Source: Crambe crambe (Eukaryota; Porifera; Demospongiae; Poecilosclerida; Crambeidae). From it: a DNA stretch of 64,000 nt. The stretch lies in NCBI GenBank assembly GCA_963924555.1, contig OZ004581.1:2356001-2420000 (forward strand), written 5' to 3'. Shown piece after piece: positions 1 through 19,800 of this stretch (position 1 is its first letter; every line of letters begins with the position of its first letter). The notes beneath the pieces are model-generated. The model saw nothing but the letters and a program-made list of their open reading frames with translations. It was not told where the DNA came from and ran no database searches. The translations under genes were made by a program, and so were the position numbers.

Positions 1-650
1 AGTTGTAGAGGCTTTAGCCTGGCTTATTTAAGTACTTTGTCACATATAAAATCTTCTAAAGAGTTGTAGCACTAACTTGCTCGCTTGCTGTCAAAATTAA
101 TGTTGCACATTGCTCTAGTACAAGCAACCTAACTGCTTTTTGTCAGCTATTAATTGCAGCGAGCGAGCTGACTCTCAGGTCATGACTCATTGTCTACACT
201 CCAAAATGCCCCAGGCGTACGTACGTGTCGTGCAATAGTAGCGCACTGCGCGTGCATTTATGCGCATGCTCCAAGTGTAATTGCTTGATTGATTTCTACA
301 TCGCTTTGTTTATAGCATGGTGGATAGTAGGCTAGGCTTATCTAAGTGGATTGTAGGCACTAGACATATTTAAGTGCGCATGCAGCTGCCTGCCACTTAT
401 ATAACTCAACAGCAAAGCACAAATCAACTATCAGCTCAACATTTCTACAGCCTTTTGGGAAGCAGGCTCAAGGCTGGCTTGTAAGCAATAGGCTTATCTA
501 AGTGCTTTGAGTTTTCTATGTATGCAGCTACCTGCCAACTTATCAAAATCTAAGGAGTTGAAAGCACAAATGAATAGCTATCAGCAAGCCTATAGGCTTG
601 CTCGCTCGCTGTGACTCAAATGTTGTACATTGCCCTAGTACAGATGCTAG
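1..650. repeat. Dispersed repeat (inverted partner at 22830-23430)
   Basis: The segment contains phrases such as GGCTTATCTAAGTGGATTGT, GCAGCTGCCTGCCACTTA and runs of GCTCGCTTGCT. They recur in reverse orientation at 22830-23430 and in shorter form near 24930-25020, 26500-26800 and 62220-62360. No coding sequence is seen. Confidence 0.65.
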
Positions 651-990
651 TTAAAGCTGACTAGATACTCACCTGAACCACATAATGCTTGTAGACGAGT
701 CTCATCTCTGTCTGCAATCAAGGCTTGCTGCTACAGGAGAAAGCTAAAGAACTCGTTCTTAGATTGTATGGTAAAGATCGTCAACATGGAGACAGTAGTA
801 CAATTACCGTCCGCGATCCGATGATAGTAAAGCTGACTAGATACTCACCTGAACCACACAATGCCTGGTAATGCACACTAGTCTCATCTCTGTCTGCAAT
901 CAAGGCTTGCCGCTACAGGAGAAAGCTAAAGAACTCTGCTTGCACGTGTTCTTAGATTGTCAACATGGAGATGGTATATAGTACAATTTC
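640..990. repeat. Tandem duplication of about 175 bp carrying a mini-exon
   Basis: Two neighbouring units (about 650-790 and 826-985) share a candidate donor reading GTGAGTATC on the minus strand, a candidate acceptor and downstream sequence. Each holds a possible 39-45-nt symmetric exon encoding DRDET...ALCGS. One unit differs by a six-base insertion, which keeps the frame. Confidence 0.7.
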
Positions 991-2459
991 TGACCTGATG
1001 CGCAGTCCAAAACGAAGTAGGGTTAGGCGCTCTAAGTTAATAGCATGAAGAAGGATGAAGTTGCTTTAGAGATCCGTGATGGCAGCGAAGCACTGAGGTA
1101 CTCAGGGAAGAAATGCGCTTTGATTAGATTTATACACATATTTCTTTTTTTTTTCTACTTGGTATGTAATTTTTGGTTATGCAAGTATAGATGAAAGTGT
1201 ATACGCTATGGTGGCTTGTATAGGGGATGGTATAATGTACATTTATTATTATGCATTTTGTACCCATGTCCAGGCTTAATGTGTAGGGACTCAGACATCA
1301 TGTGCAATTCTCTAAATGAAGTAATAGAAGCCTAGAACATCATCAGAGAGCAGTAGCTAATAGGACTAGCTGACATTTCATGATGCAGTATAGCTATAAC
1401 TAGTGATCAAAATTTCTTTATAAAGTATACATCTATCACTGGAAGATTTTGGCTTGATCGTTCCTGAAAGTGAGAAATCACTACAACATGAATTAGCTAG
1501 CTAACTACCACCTTAATGACATTAAATCACCTTCTGAATAGATGCCACTTGAAGAGTGAAATGTTTCTCTAGCATTCTCTGGTTTCTTTCCAACTTTACT
1601 CTGAGGCCCTTCAGAATATAAATTTTGATTGGGCATAATTAGCTAAAATGCATGTTTGTGTATAGCTACATAGCAGAAATTTCCCCAAGAGCCTTTGTTT
1701 TTCTGTCCTCCTCAATAATTATGGTACGTAATAACGACTTCAAGAATTTATTTTTGTATGTTATGAGTACAACACATTTTTTGAACAAGGTACCCTGTTG
1801 GATGTTTAGCAAGGGGGATATAGAGGACTGTACATACATCCCATTGGTATTGTCATAAAGCATAATTATTGTGGATATAATTTGGTGAGTCTGTGACTCA
1901 CCTGCTCTGTGTCTACTTGCAATCCTTTCAGCTTCAGCCGTGTTATTCCCTCCAGTAGGATGTTTGACAGCATCAACCAGAGCCTTCCAAGTTGGAGGCT
2001 CATGACTATCATAATTCTTTTTTAGCCACTCCACAATCACTTCCTTCATAGCTGCTGCTACATTTGACGAATTTTTTTTTTTAATTGCTTCTAACTTGTC
2101 ATCTGACAGATGGAGCCTCCCACCTATTTCATAACAACGAGATAGGACGTTCTTCAGCTCATTCATTATAGTATGGCTATCCTTCTCAACTGCATTGAGA
2201 GGGTTAAGAATAATATAAAATGATTTTATCCTTGGATTTCCTGTATCAAGAGTCGATTACTATACTTTATACTACCTACTGGGCATGCTCAGATATAGAA
2301 ATCAAAATAGAAGTCTAATAATAGAAGTCTTCTATAAACAGAACTAGCTAGTCAGGGGCAAAAATGGATATTCATCTAAGACATGATTTTAAGCCCATAT
2401 AAGTGGCACAGGTCTGAGGTATCTCACCTACCTAGAGTGGTGGTATCTATTTTATCTGC

Positions 2460-2490
<31 letters not shown>

Positions 2491-3418
2491 TAATGCAAAA
2501 ACCATTTATGTAGCTAATAGTGGAAGCCGAGAGGGGCATATTAATTTTTAAAACTCTTTTTCATTAGTTGCGGAAGAATTGCGGAGCAAATGCGGCAAGT
2601 GTACGGAGCTTTGACCTTATGTGTGTTAGGCCTATGCAAGAGTGCATCAAGCCACAAAGTGGCAAGAGGGCATGCAACTAGTGTAATTGTAGAGGGCGAA
2701 ATGTAAATTGTTATCCCTTCAGCAACCACAAGTGAGTCAAGTAGCTAACCACCCATCACCAAACTCAAGAACCACAGCATATTACAAAAATCTACTTCAC
2801 TCCCACGTAGGCCTCGCCAGTCGCGATCCTATATAACATTAACAGTAGAATTCACTCTGATCACAAATATAGCTAATTATGACGAGTCATACTATATCTA
2901 TGATTGTGCACACTCCCGCAACTATTTGCGCCGCAAGTCTTAATGTGCCCCTCTCAGCTTCCATAGTATACAACTACTGTAAGTTTATTAACTGGAACAG
3001 TGATGGCACACTGGCATAGCTATAGCAGCATAAACACCCCCTGAATCATAATGAAAAAAAAATACTGAAGTGCTAATCCTCAGTATTATAAGCTAATGGC
3101 ATGCATGCATGTGCATTCAGCTACATAACTATAGCAGTGTGCTATCTTGATCTTGCAATTAAAGAGGTTTAATCATTATGGTTATGTAGCCTTGTTCCTT
3201 GGTCAAGCAGTTCAAACTTTTTATAAAGTCTGAGTAAAGAATCCTTTGTAAGATAGAGCTATAGCTAGCTATAGCAGCTTTATGCATTAGCAGTATAAAG
3301 TATAGGTTAGCTAGCAAGCTAATGTTTTATAGCCATGATAGCTAGCTACGTACATAGTATGGAACTTACCTTCATCTGAGTCTGATTTTACAGTTTTGTC
3401 TTCAGGGCTGGCCATCAT
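673..3418 (-). CDS. Death-domain protein, N-terminal part, possibly front end of a SAMHD1-like paralogue
   Basis: The model starts at 3418 with a 49-nt exon (3370-3418) ending in phase 1 at a GTAAGT donor. It joins in frame to 1902-2189, which encodes a Death domain of about 85 residues; the typical helix-4 tryptophan is visible in PPTWKALVDAV. The short first exon (about 16 residues, with KTVKSDSDE) resembles the first exons of the SAMHD1-like genes here (TVKSDLDD in SL-E, TVKPDLD in SL-A), so I infer this is the N-terminus of another paralogue or a gene derived from one. Two tiny exons, 849-893 and 673-711, both phase 1 in and out, could continue the frame. No HD-domain exon follows within the window, so the 3' end may lie off the left edge or be lost. 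The Death domain is secure; the rest is tentative. Confidence 0.6.
894..1901. other. No gene seen
   Basis: AT-rich sequence between the mini-exons and the Death-domain exon. Read as part of the minus-strand gene it would be intron. No conserved element is recognised. Confidence 0.5.
2464..2490. repeat. (GA)n microsatellite
   Basis: Uninterrupted GA dinucleotide run lying in the intron between the two main exons of the Death-domain gene. Confidence 0.95.
2522..2962. mobile_element. Short terminal-inverted-repeat element (MITE-like)
   Basis: The left end reads GGAAGCCGAGAGGGGCA and the right end is its near-perfect inverse (TGCCCCTCTCAGCTTCC). Both ends are flanked by ATAGT (2517-2521 and 2963-2967), a likely 5-bp target-site duplication. 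The interior has no transposase, so it is non-autonomous. It shares its terminal sequence with the large palindrome at 33476-35938. It sits in the intron of the Death-domain gene. Confidence 0.75.
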
Positions 3419-3628
3419 CAATTCCGATCACCTTAGTTATATCAAGCTAATCATACACAATTCCTTTTATGGAATGTATTCTTTTACCACATGAATGACT
3501 GATCATTCATTAGCATGACATGCCTCTGATCATGAATGTACTTAAGTTGGAGACACAAGTCTGATATTATTATGGCCAGAGTTGTCAGTATAGAATATAG
3601 CTGGAAGTATTTGGAGAGGATTATGTAC

Positions 3629-3672
3629 ATACATACATACATACGTACATATACATACATACATACATACAT

Positions 3673-3737
<65 letters not shown>

Positions 3738-3750
3738 TACATGTGAGACT
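3629..3750. repeat. (CATA)n(CA)n microsatellite
   Basis: A run of CATA units leads into a CA run and back to CATA. Open frames across it on both strands are repeat artefacts. Confidence 0.97.
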
Positions 3751-6700
3751 ATAGCTACCATAGCTGTTAGCTTTCAATATTATCATGTGTTATGATAACA
3801 AGACACCATTTCAAAATTTCAAAAAGTCTTGTTTATTTATCTGTTATGATAAACAGCTATCTTGAACACACTATTTACTGACTGGACATGAAGAGTGTAG
3901 CTACATATGAAAATGATCGTGCTATGGGAAGGTTATTGCATATAATATTATTGCTACGTACCAATATAGCTCACAAGACAGTTGAGAGATCAGTATATAC
4001 TCCTGCTACTATCTAGAATTATGTTGTAGCAGACTATTATGGATGATGGCTATTAGCTATGTGCAAAAAAATACGTATGTAGTGTCTGTGTCAACGTTAT
4101 TCATGGATTTGAATTTGCAGATTATATTCATTAGCTATTGGAATTAATAAGCATGCTGCTCCAGCCATGCATGATAGTGCTAACTCATGCTCCAGTAGCT
4201 AAGTCCATGCAGTCTCTCTCAGTCCACTGCTATGTCACAATTATGTAGTACCATAGTGGGAGCATGCCATGTTTAACTGTATAACTATGTTAGCTAATCA
4301 TTACAGTGCAATGTAACAATATGGTTAACTGAATGTATTACTACAGGTAATCATTACAGTGCAATGTAACGGTTACTATATTATACAATTAACAGTTAAC
4401 TAAAACTTTGTTCTCAAGCCCTTAACCTCACAATAGTTGCATACAAAAATGGGCCCAGTAACCTTACCAGAAATATAACACATTTCCAGAAAATTTATCC
4501 GTGACTACTGACCATTAATTTTTCAGTAACATTTAGCTTTTGTTGATTAAAGTGTTTACTCCATATGAGGCTTCCAGTTATACAAATTCTGGATTGGTGG
4601 CTGTAAGCAAATGCAACTTTGTTTACTTACATACAATAAGTTGCATGCAAGTAACTATGGGCCCATTAGAATATTCCTTCCACAGATACAGCACATTTTG
4701 TATTATCCCATTGAGATTACACCTGTCCATGATCACTACCTTCATTGTTCCACCACCCTTAATCAAATCAGAACCTAGTAGTGCTATAAGTATAGCTCAA
4801 TCACATATGATATTTAACACAAAATTTAAAAGAGCCTAAATTTCATAGTAGAAGGTCAAAGGTTAGTCCAGTAGTCCAGCCAGTCCAGTAGTCCAGTCCA
4901 CTGTTAACACACTCCCATTTCTCTAATTTTTTACTATTACTATACCCAAGAACAAAGTGAATGTGTCTAATATTCATATCTATTTGAGTGTACATCCCTG
5001 CCTCCCTCCCCATCTGTTTATTTAGTTGTGTAAAGCTACCTCCAGATAAACTCATTGGTGAGTCCGAGGTGATGGTATTCACATGCAAAATAGTCCCACT
5101 TGTCCACATCTACGTATTCCACTTGTCAGAGAGTACGATAGTACTCTCTAAGTAGGGATGACACGGATCGCCCCATTGGACAATAGCTACTTAGTATTTT
5201 CTTTCATAACTCCAGAATATGTACTTCCCTCCTACAGTCAGCAACTCCTACCTTGAAGACAGAACACCTTCAATATCAAGTACGAAGAGCAGAAGACAAA
5301 TCGCCACTTTTAATTTCATTATAATTAAGGTATACACAGACAAAGAAAATATTTTTCAAAAAAATCACTTCACCTTCGCTATAATTTTTATATCACACTA
5401 CTCAGAATTGACTGCGCTGTAATCCTTTACCTTTAACTCGACATGTTCAAAAATAGCACGTCATTTCCCCTTGCTACGTACGTAGCTTTCAACCTACAAT
5501 GTGGCAGACATTTTATGTTCCGGCCCCGTACATGTGATTCTTGCTTGACCTCACAAGTACAACTGACTATAGAATCTGGCTTTCGTTGGTCTCTTGATGC
5601 TCAGAACGTAAATCCTAGGCACTAGACTAAGCTTAAGTCTGGTTGTGAATCAAGCCTTGATGCAACAGTATATCAGGTACATATCAGCTATACAAAATTA
5701 GGTCAATGGCAATCTTGTATAGATAGCATTAGTCCTTCCAGATCAGATTTATTTCAACTCATACAATAATGAACTACATAGCTAGCTACAATGCATGAAC
5801 TTTAACTTGGACAGCAGGATCACAGCATCCAGTTGCCTATATATAATAAACATTACATCAAAAAAGGTGATGAACAAGTAAAAGAAAAAAAAATATTTTA
5901 AAAAAAGTAGGGATGGCTGTGTGTGGTTCACAATAAGAGAGTGAACTTCAGTCAAGTAACCCCTTACCCATCACCAATTTACAAAATTACAAGCTAACTA
6001 TTCCTATGTACTTCACACTCCCTTTCATCTTGGCCTGTCATGGGTGGTAGCTATAGCTAGCTACTACAAGTGAATGCAAAAAATTTCTTCTAAATAAAAA
6101 GTGAAGTAGGGATAGCAGTAAAATTTAGCTGCATTCCTATCACTCCTACCCCTCCTAATATTTTAATATCCACGCCCATATATACACCCAACTTAAATCC
6201 CTACTCTTCACTCCCCCTTCAGCAATACGTAAGTTAAGTAACCCCTTACCCGTGCCCATCACCAAACTCAAGAATCACAGCAATAATATTATTACAAAAC
6301 TACTATTCCTACTTCACTCCTAAGGAGGAAGTAGGAATAGTAGTTTTGTAATAATAGTAAATCTGTTTATTGATTGTTATGATAAACAGCTATGTATGTA
6401 TGCATATCATGATGTTTACATACTAAGCATGTCATTCATTCATGGGAAGTTATTGCATGATAGTACTTGAGAAAAGGGGTCTCATGGATTCAAAATGGAG
6501 TTATTGGTACCATTTGATCTATGACAGTAAACTCCTCCATATCATGTAATAGCAAACTAATTATACACACAGGACAATATTACGTACCTGCATGTAACTT
6601 GATAGTGTCTGTAACATCAGACCACCATTATTCATGGATTCAAATTTTCAAGGTAATAAAATTCATTGACTACTTCCTCCTACATCTGCATGCAAATTAC

Positions 6701-8420
6701 ACGTCTGCTCAAACTATGACAACCAAAGCATGCCATGGTTCAGCCATGCATGATAGTGTCAAGCATACACATGTAGCTATAAGCTTCTCCTTCTGGGTGG
6801 TCGAAGAATTACATAAGTCAAAACATGTTATGGAGATATTTGTATGACCAACATAATGTGATATTTACGTATCATATCACACATACGTATGGAAAGGTAC
6901 ATGTACATGCATGTGAGCTACCCACACAAGATTTGAGGTTCTATCGAGTAGCTAAGACCATTGGCATAGTCTTATCCAAAGATGTGTATGTCCCTGGTTA
7001 TATATAACTCAGCATACACTAATACCAAAAGATAAACTAACAGTAACTTTACAAGCTAAAGTTCTATTTTGATTTAAGGGCCCAATGAGATATCTCTAAT
7101 GGCTAGCTAAATGTAGCCATTAGCTTTCATGGTTACTTTCAATACTTCATGAGTTATGATAAACATGCTAGACACCATTTCAAAATTTCAAAATCATCCG
7201 AGTCTTCTGTTTATCTAACTTGCTGATTGTTTTTCCATCTGCTATGATATACGTATATATCATGATGTTTACTAAGCATGTCATTTAACCGTTCATGATT
7301 GTCACATGCTATAGCTAGTCATCATGCAGCTACTCTTACAGTATAGAATAGCTCATAAAGGATCTATGACAGTTAATAGTACTGTACTCCTGCTACTATA
7401 TAGACATGTAGCTAATAATAGACTTAACCTATGAATTACAATATTATGTGTAGGATAATGCTATATCCATATACGTACACCTGTAACTTGATAGCGTCTG
7501 TATCATCAGTCCAAAGGGATGTCTAGATTTGGTGGAATGGAATAAGCATGAAAAAATTGCTGTCACAGTCAGAGGGTTGGAGTGCACAAGAGATGTGATC
7601 ATGTGAGCACATGCAGGCTATAGCTACCTTCTGCTGACCACTTATTCCTACTATAATTATAATTATCAACAGTTCCCTGAGGATGTTTACTGATATCAAC
7701 GATGAGTTTCCTGCAGGAGAATAAAAGTTCCCAGGAAGATACACTAGCACTGATATCACTTGCTAACTAGCTGTATCAATTTAATGTCAGAAAAAAGTGC
7801 TGGCTGGATAGTTTAATTTAGTATATAGGCAGTATTCCATTCCAGTAATCCATTCCACCAAATCTATTCATGGATTTGAATTTTTCAAATTGCTATATTC
7901 ATTATTACAGCACTCAGTGCTAACTCAGAGTTGCTCCACTGGTGAGTCCAATCTCTCCCTCTACTAGTCTACTCCTTATAATACAGCTGTTGCCATGACA
8001 ACCCTTGATGTGTTACTATGGCAACCTTTGATGTTTAGCATTACACACCAAGTGTGTTAAATTTAAGCACACCATTTTTAACAGTGTGCTGTTCCACATA
8101 TTAAGTATGATTATGGGAGACACATGTAGCTTCTGGATGGTTGCAAGTACGTATCTGAAGCTACCCGACGTACGTAGCTATATGTTGGCTGCATATACAG
8201 AACTAAGACTGATTCCATTTCCATCCTTCATCCTTACCCTTGTTTCCTTACTTTTTTGAGCAATGATCATCCCTACATTTTTTTTCATTTCACAGAAATG
8301 TTTTTTCCCTTAGCTCTACTTGTTACAATTCTGTGTTCAAATTACTTATAATCTACAAATTAATAAGCTATGGCTAACTTTATATGCTGGCTACAAGCAT
8401 GAAGTTATCTATAGTCTCAG
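3751..8420. repeat. Repeat-rich intergenic region
   Basis: No gene is supported. Dispersed families found elsewhere in the window are present: the 'GTAACCCCTTACCCATCACCA' type (about 5870-6360, with a strong hairpin around 6285-6350), a family containing 'ACTTGATAGTGTCTG' and 'ATTCATGGATT' (6580-6690, 7480-7510), the 'CCCAATGAGATATCTCTAAT' family (about 7078-7215) and the 'CAACCTTTGATG' family (7970-8110). A hairpin with AGAGAGTACGATAGTACTCTCT arms lies near 5127-5150. Confidence 0.6.
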
Positions 8421-15722
<7,302 letters not shown>

Positions 15723-16879
15723 TATCAACACTATCTACCACAGCTACCTGCAGTAGATAGGACTGTAACTTGCTGGCTATTATATTAATTGTATGCACCA
15801 TTCCTTTTATAGACTACAATGTCATTCTTTTACGTCATGACTGATGATTAGCTATGCATGCCTTGCATGGTCATGAATGCACTTAGGTTGGAGACACAAG
15901 TCTAATTATGGCATAGCTAGCTGCTAGAAATAGTAGCCAAGTCCTTATATATAATGTCACACTACAAAAATAGCGACTAGTTATATGTTCATAGCTAGTG
16001 CCCTTATAGCTAGTTCATACAAATTCTAAGTGCCCAATGAAGCTAGAATCATGTCGTACATAGTAGAGTATTAATATTATGTGCAGGACGCTATAGCTAT
16101 AGCCATATGTACCTGTAACTTGATACGCTAATTAGCTTTTGATTATTTTTTGTCCATGATTCTGACTCAGACATGGTACATTTAGCTTCCTGGTATTATT
16201 TTTATGTAATAAATATGATGATCCTGCAGTATTGGCCAATACTGGTGATATAATTAGTAGGGTGTTACTTTCATATGGGGTGTTATTCTTCAGCGTCTAC
16301 GGTATGCTACCTCAAAAGGTTAGCTACTACTATAATGTTTATTCATAATTATGCTAAGTTTAACTTCCAATATGTCATGAACTACGTAGTAAACATTATT
16401 TTAAAATTCGAAATCATCAGTTTGGCTAACCAAATGGCTGTATAGAAAAAATCTCTCTGTCCCTGTATTTCTGGTTTGCTAATAGATCTAGTTCCCAATG
16501 TGCATGATAGATATGAATCATTCAGTGGCGTAGGAACAGGGGTGGCCAGGGTGGCCAGGGCCACCCTAAATTTTTGAGGCATTGCCAATGCGTATCCTTA
16601 TTATAGCAGCGCCCTGCACACGCATAATGCAAGGATTATAAAAGTGCTTGTGGTAAGAATTACAATTTACAGCTTCCCACAAACTACAGGCATAGTCATG
16701 TTAGTAGACACATGGTCGTTTAGAGCAGGATGTCGAAGAAATTAGTTTTTCCAGGACACCACGGCCCTGCGCACATTATCTAGGCCACCCTAAGGAAAAC
16801 CATCTTCCTATAGTCAGGTGGCTTAGTGAAATTATGGGGACACACTGGACAAAAGTGCCAAACTTTGTACAGCTAGTCT
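15723..16879. other. Intergenic, with a possible hAT-like terminus
   Basis: No gene is seen. At about 16514 the sequence CAGTGGCGTAGGAACAGGGG looks like a DNA-transposon terminus and resembles the CAGTGGCGTA ends of the element at 29895. No matching far end was found with confidence. Confidence 0.35.
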
Positions 16880-19800
16880 TAGGATTCTTCAAGTAAAAAT
16901 AATAATTCAATGGAACTCCCTATAGCTGTATGTATAGGCTTATAACCTTGTCAAAGAAATATATATCCATTAAAGGATCAGTTTTTTTTTTCAGAAGCAT
17001 ATGTTATGGAAACACACTGAGAAAAATTATATAAGTAGAATGAGGATCTACTTAATAAATGTCATTGAAATACTTACTTCAATCTCCATTAGTTTTTCAT
17101 CAATGGACAATTTATCCATTCCAGCCTTCTTTCCTTGAAAAATCTTTTTTTCATCCTAATGCAATTTTCAGTATGCTTTGTGCAGCATATAAAACAGAGA
17201 TGAATAATTACCTCTGTGACTGGATAGGACTCTTCGTAACCTTTACATGTATAGGATTCTTCACCTCTTACCATGATTTCTTTTACCAGCTTTTGTGCCT
17301 GTCATAATGAGAGCTTCAATTATTAGTACCACATTAATTTCACATATTATAGCTCTGGCTATTACGTATACATGAGAATCCTCTTTTTGATCAAGTGGTA
17401 TGTGCATGATGCGGTCCAGGATGGAATCATTCAGAGTTATATATCCAGACAAGTCTGCTCTATCAGAGAATGCTTTATCCACTGCTTCTAACCAGGAAAT
17501 TGGTTTCTTTCTGCATTGCCGTATAAGTTTCTCATCTTGAACTTCATCAAGAATATCCTTGATCCTATTATGATAGGCATGCATCAGAATAATAACTTAG
17601 TGGCTGAGGTGCATAGTTATAAAAAAACCTACATCATTTTCAATTCCATTTGCAACAGGATGTTGATAAGCTTTCCGATGTAATACACTTCAAGTTCGAA
17701 ACATGGAATAAATATTATTCACCTCCTGTATTATAAAGGTATCAACTATTGAAATTCATGTCCACTCACCTGGCCAACAGCCAGAAGTAACTACATAAGA
17801 TAACTACGTACACATTATATGTATAAATGCTACCTTAAGAACCAGCACATTTAACAAGCTGCAAATTCAAAATGAGACTAGAAGGGGTGCATTTACTGTC
17901 CAGGTAGTAGATCTATAGCTGATGATTAAAAGTTAGAGCAAATGATACTCTGTAAATACTGATCACATCCCATCATTATAAGGATAGTCCATTAATTACC
18001 TAGCTATTTGTATGTACGTACTAACCTTGCTTCTAAATCCAATATGCAACTCTTTCAAACCCTCGTCCACAACTATTTCACTGAGCTCCATGCAGCGTCT
18101 AATTTTTTCACAGAGCACAATAAAGGCACATAGCTGAACATTAGTACAGCTAAATAATTATAACTGGGACAATATGATGGTGCATTATGCAGTACAGGAT
18201 ACTACAACATATAATCAGGACACCTATAATACAATCATAATTTTGACCTGAGAGTCAGCTCGCTCGCTGAAATTAAGGTGGAAAAGCAAATCTATAGAGA
18301 GGATGAAATGGAGGGATAGAGATTGGTTGCAATAATAACCCTCCTGTAAGTAACTTCAGTATAGCATCTATCGCTACACTTTATTCATTGGTAAGTCCAA
18401 GGTAGTGACAGTCATGTGAAAAATAGTCCCACTTGTCCACATCCACACCACTCATTTTATTGGCAACAATCTAAAACGACAATAGATCTACTTCGCTATT
18501 ATATACATCTGCAATCTGGGCTATAACACAGACATAATATATAGCTACATAGAGGTTGTCCTCTGAAATGTAGTAGGCATCTTTTGTTTCTTCTCTTTAA
18601 TACCACTGTATTGCCTCATAGAGAAAAAGAGGCAAAAACCATTCTCCTTTTATTTTGACAGGAACCTGTAGCATAAAAAATTTATGGGTATGTACAGTAT
18701 ACTGTACTGTGTTGCATTTACGTGTGTATTACATGTATGTATGTATGTATGGAGCCTTCATCCCTACCCTTGCTTCCTTACTTTTTGAGCAATGGTCATC
18801 CCTACATTTTTTTCATTTCACGGAAATGTTATTTCCCTCATCATAAACTGTACTGACATGGTTTTATCTGGAAAGCTTGCTTAAACTCTGTATTTCAAGA
18901 GACTGAACATACTAGCAGTCATACCCCACTTTACCCTATTATTTTTATGGCCCTGGTAGTAGGTTAATATTCAAACTCACTCTGTGAGGCTTTGATTTTG
19001 CAGTTGCTTGTTCCGGTTAATAGGCAAAATAAATCAGTTTGACATTAATTTTTGCTAATAGAATGTGAACTTGGGGGCATTTTATTTTTGCCGTTCATTT
19101 TCTTTAAATGTTATTGATTGGTTGATTGGCACTCACCGGCCTTGTTTCACTGCATGTGAACACTGGCCTGTTGAGCTTCTAATTTCTATAATATCATAAT
19201 ACAGGGTAGCTAAAAAGACTACAACTAGCTATTGGTATGAAAATATTCTCACCATAGCCTCCTTAATTTTGTCCATTTTTGGATCTATCATATCCTCAAT
19301 TGTCTGAACATGCTCTTTCCTCAGTCCTAGTTTAATGAAATTAGCTAGCACCTTGGGACAATCTAGAAGAATCTTCTTAAAAATCAGCTGAAACAGTTCT
19401 TCATGCTTTTTAAATCCAGGCTATATTAAGAAAGAGAATATTAATTTTGATCACCTGAACCAACAAACCCTTTGCATTTTTTAACCATTCTAAATAATTA
19501 ATATGAAAATGGCCATGACCTACAGTGTATAAATAATTCAAGAAATCAAGTTCATTTTTTTCTTCTCACCTAAATCATGACAAAGAGCAGCCATCCTGAT
19601 ACAATTTTCATCTTCCCAAGAAATCTTTAGTTTATCTTTGTCTTCCCAAACATTCTTTTCTCTCTCTAGTGGATCAGGCCTGTACATATCTTCCAGTTGA
19701 TGTTTGAAGTGTCTAACATATTCTCCAGCAATGTAACAAACACTGATTTTTTAAGAAAATTGGCTAACCTATTTGTTTACATCAATCATATCGGGGTGAG

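Noticed and set aside
3484-3786. Cys-Val and His-Thr repeat frames
   Set aside because: Translations of CA/CATA microsatellites.
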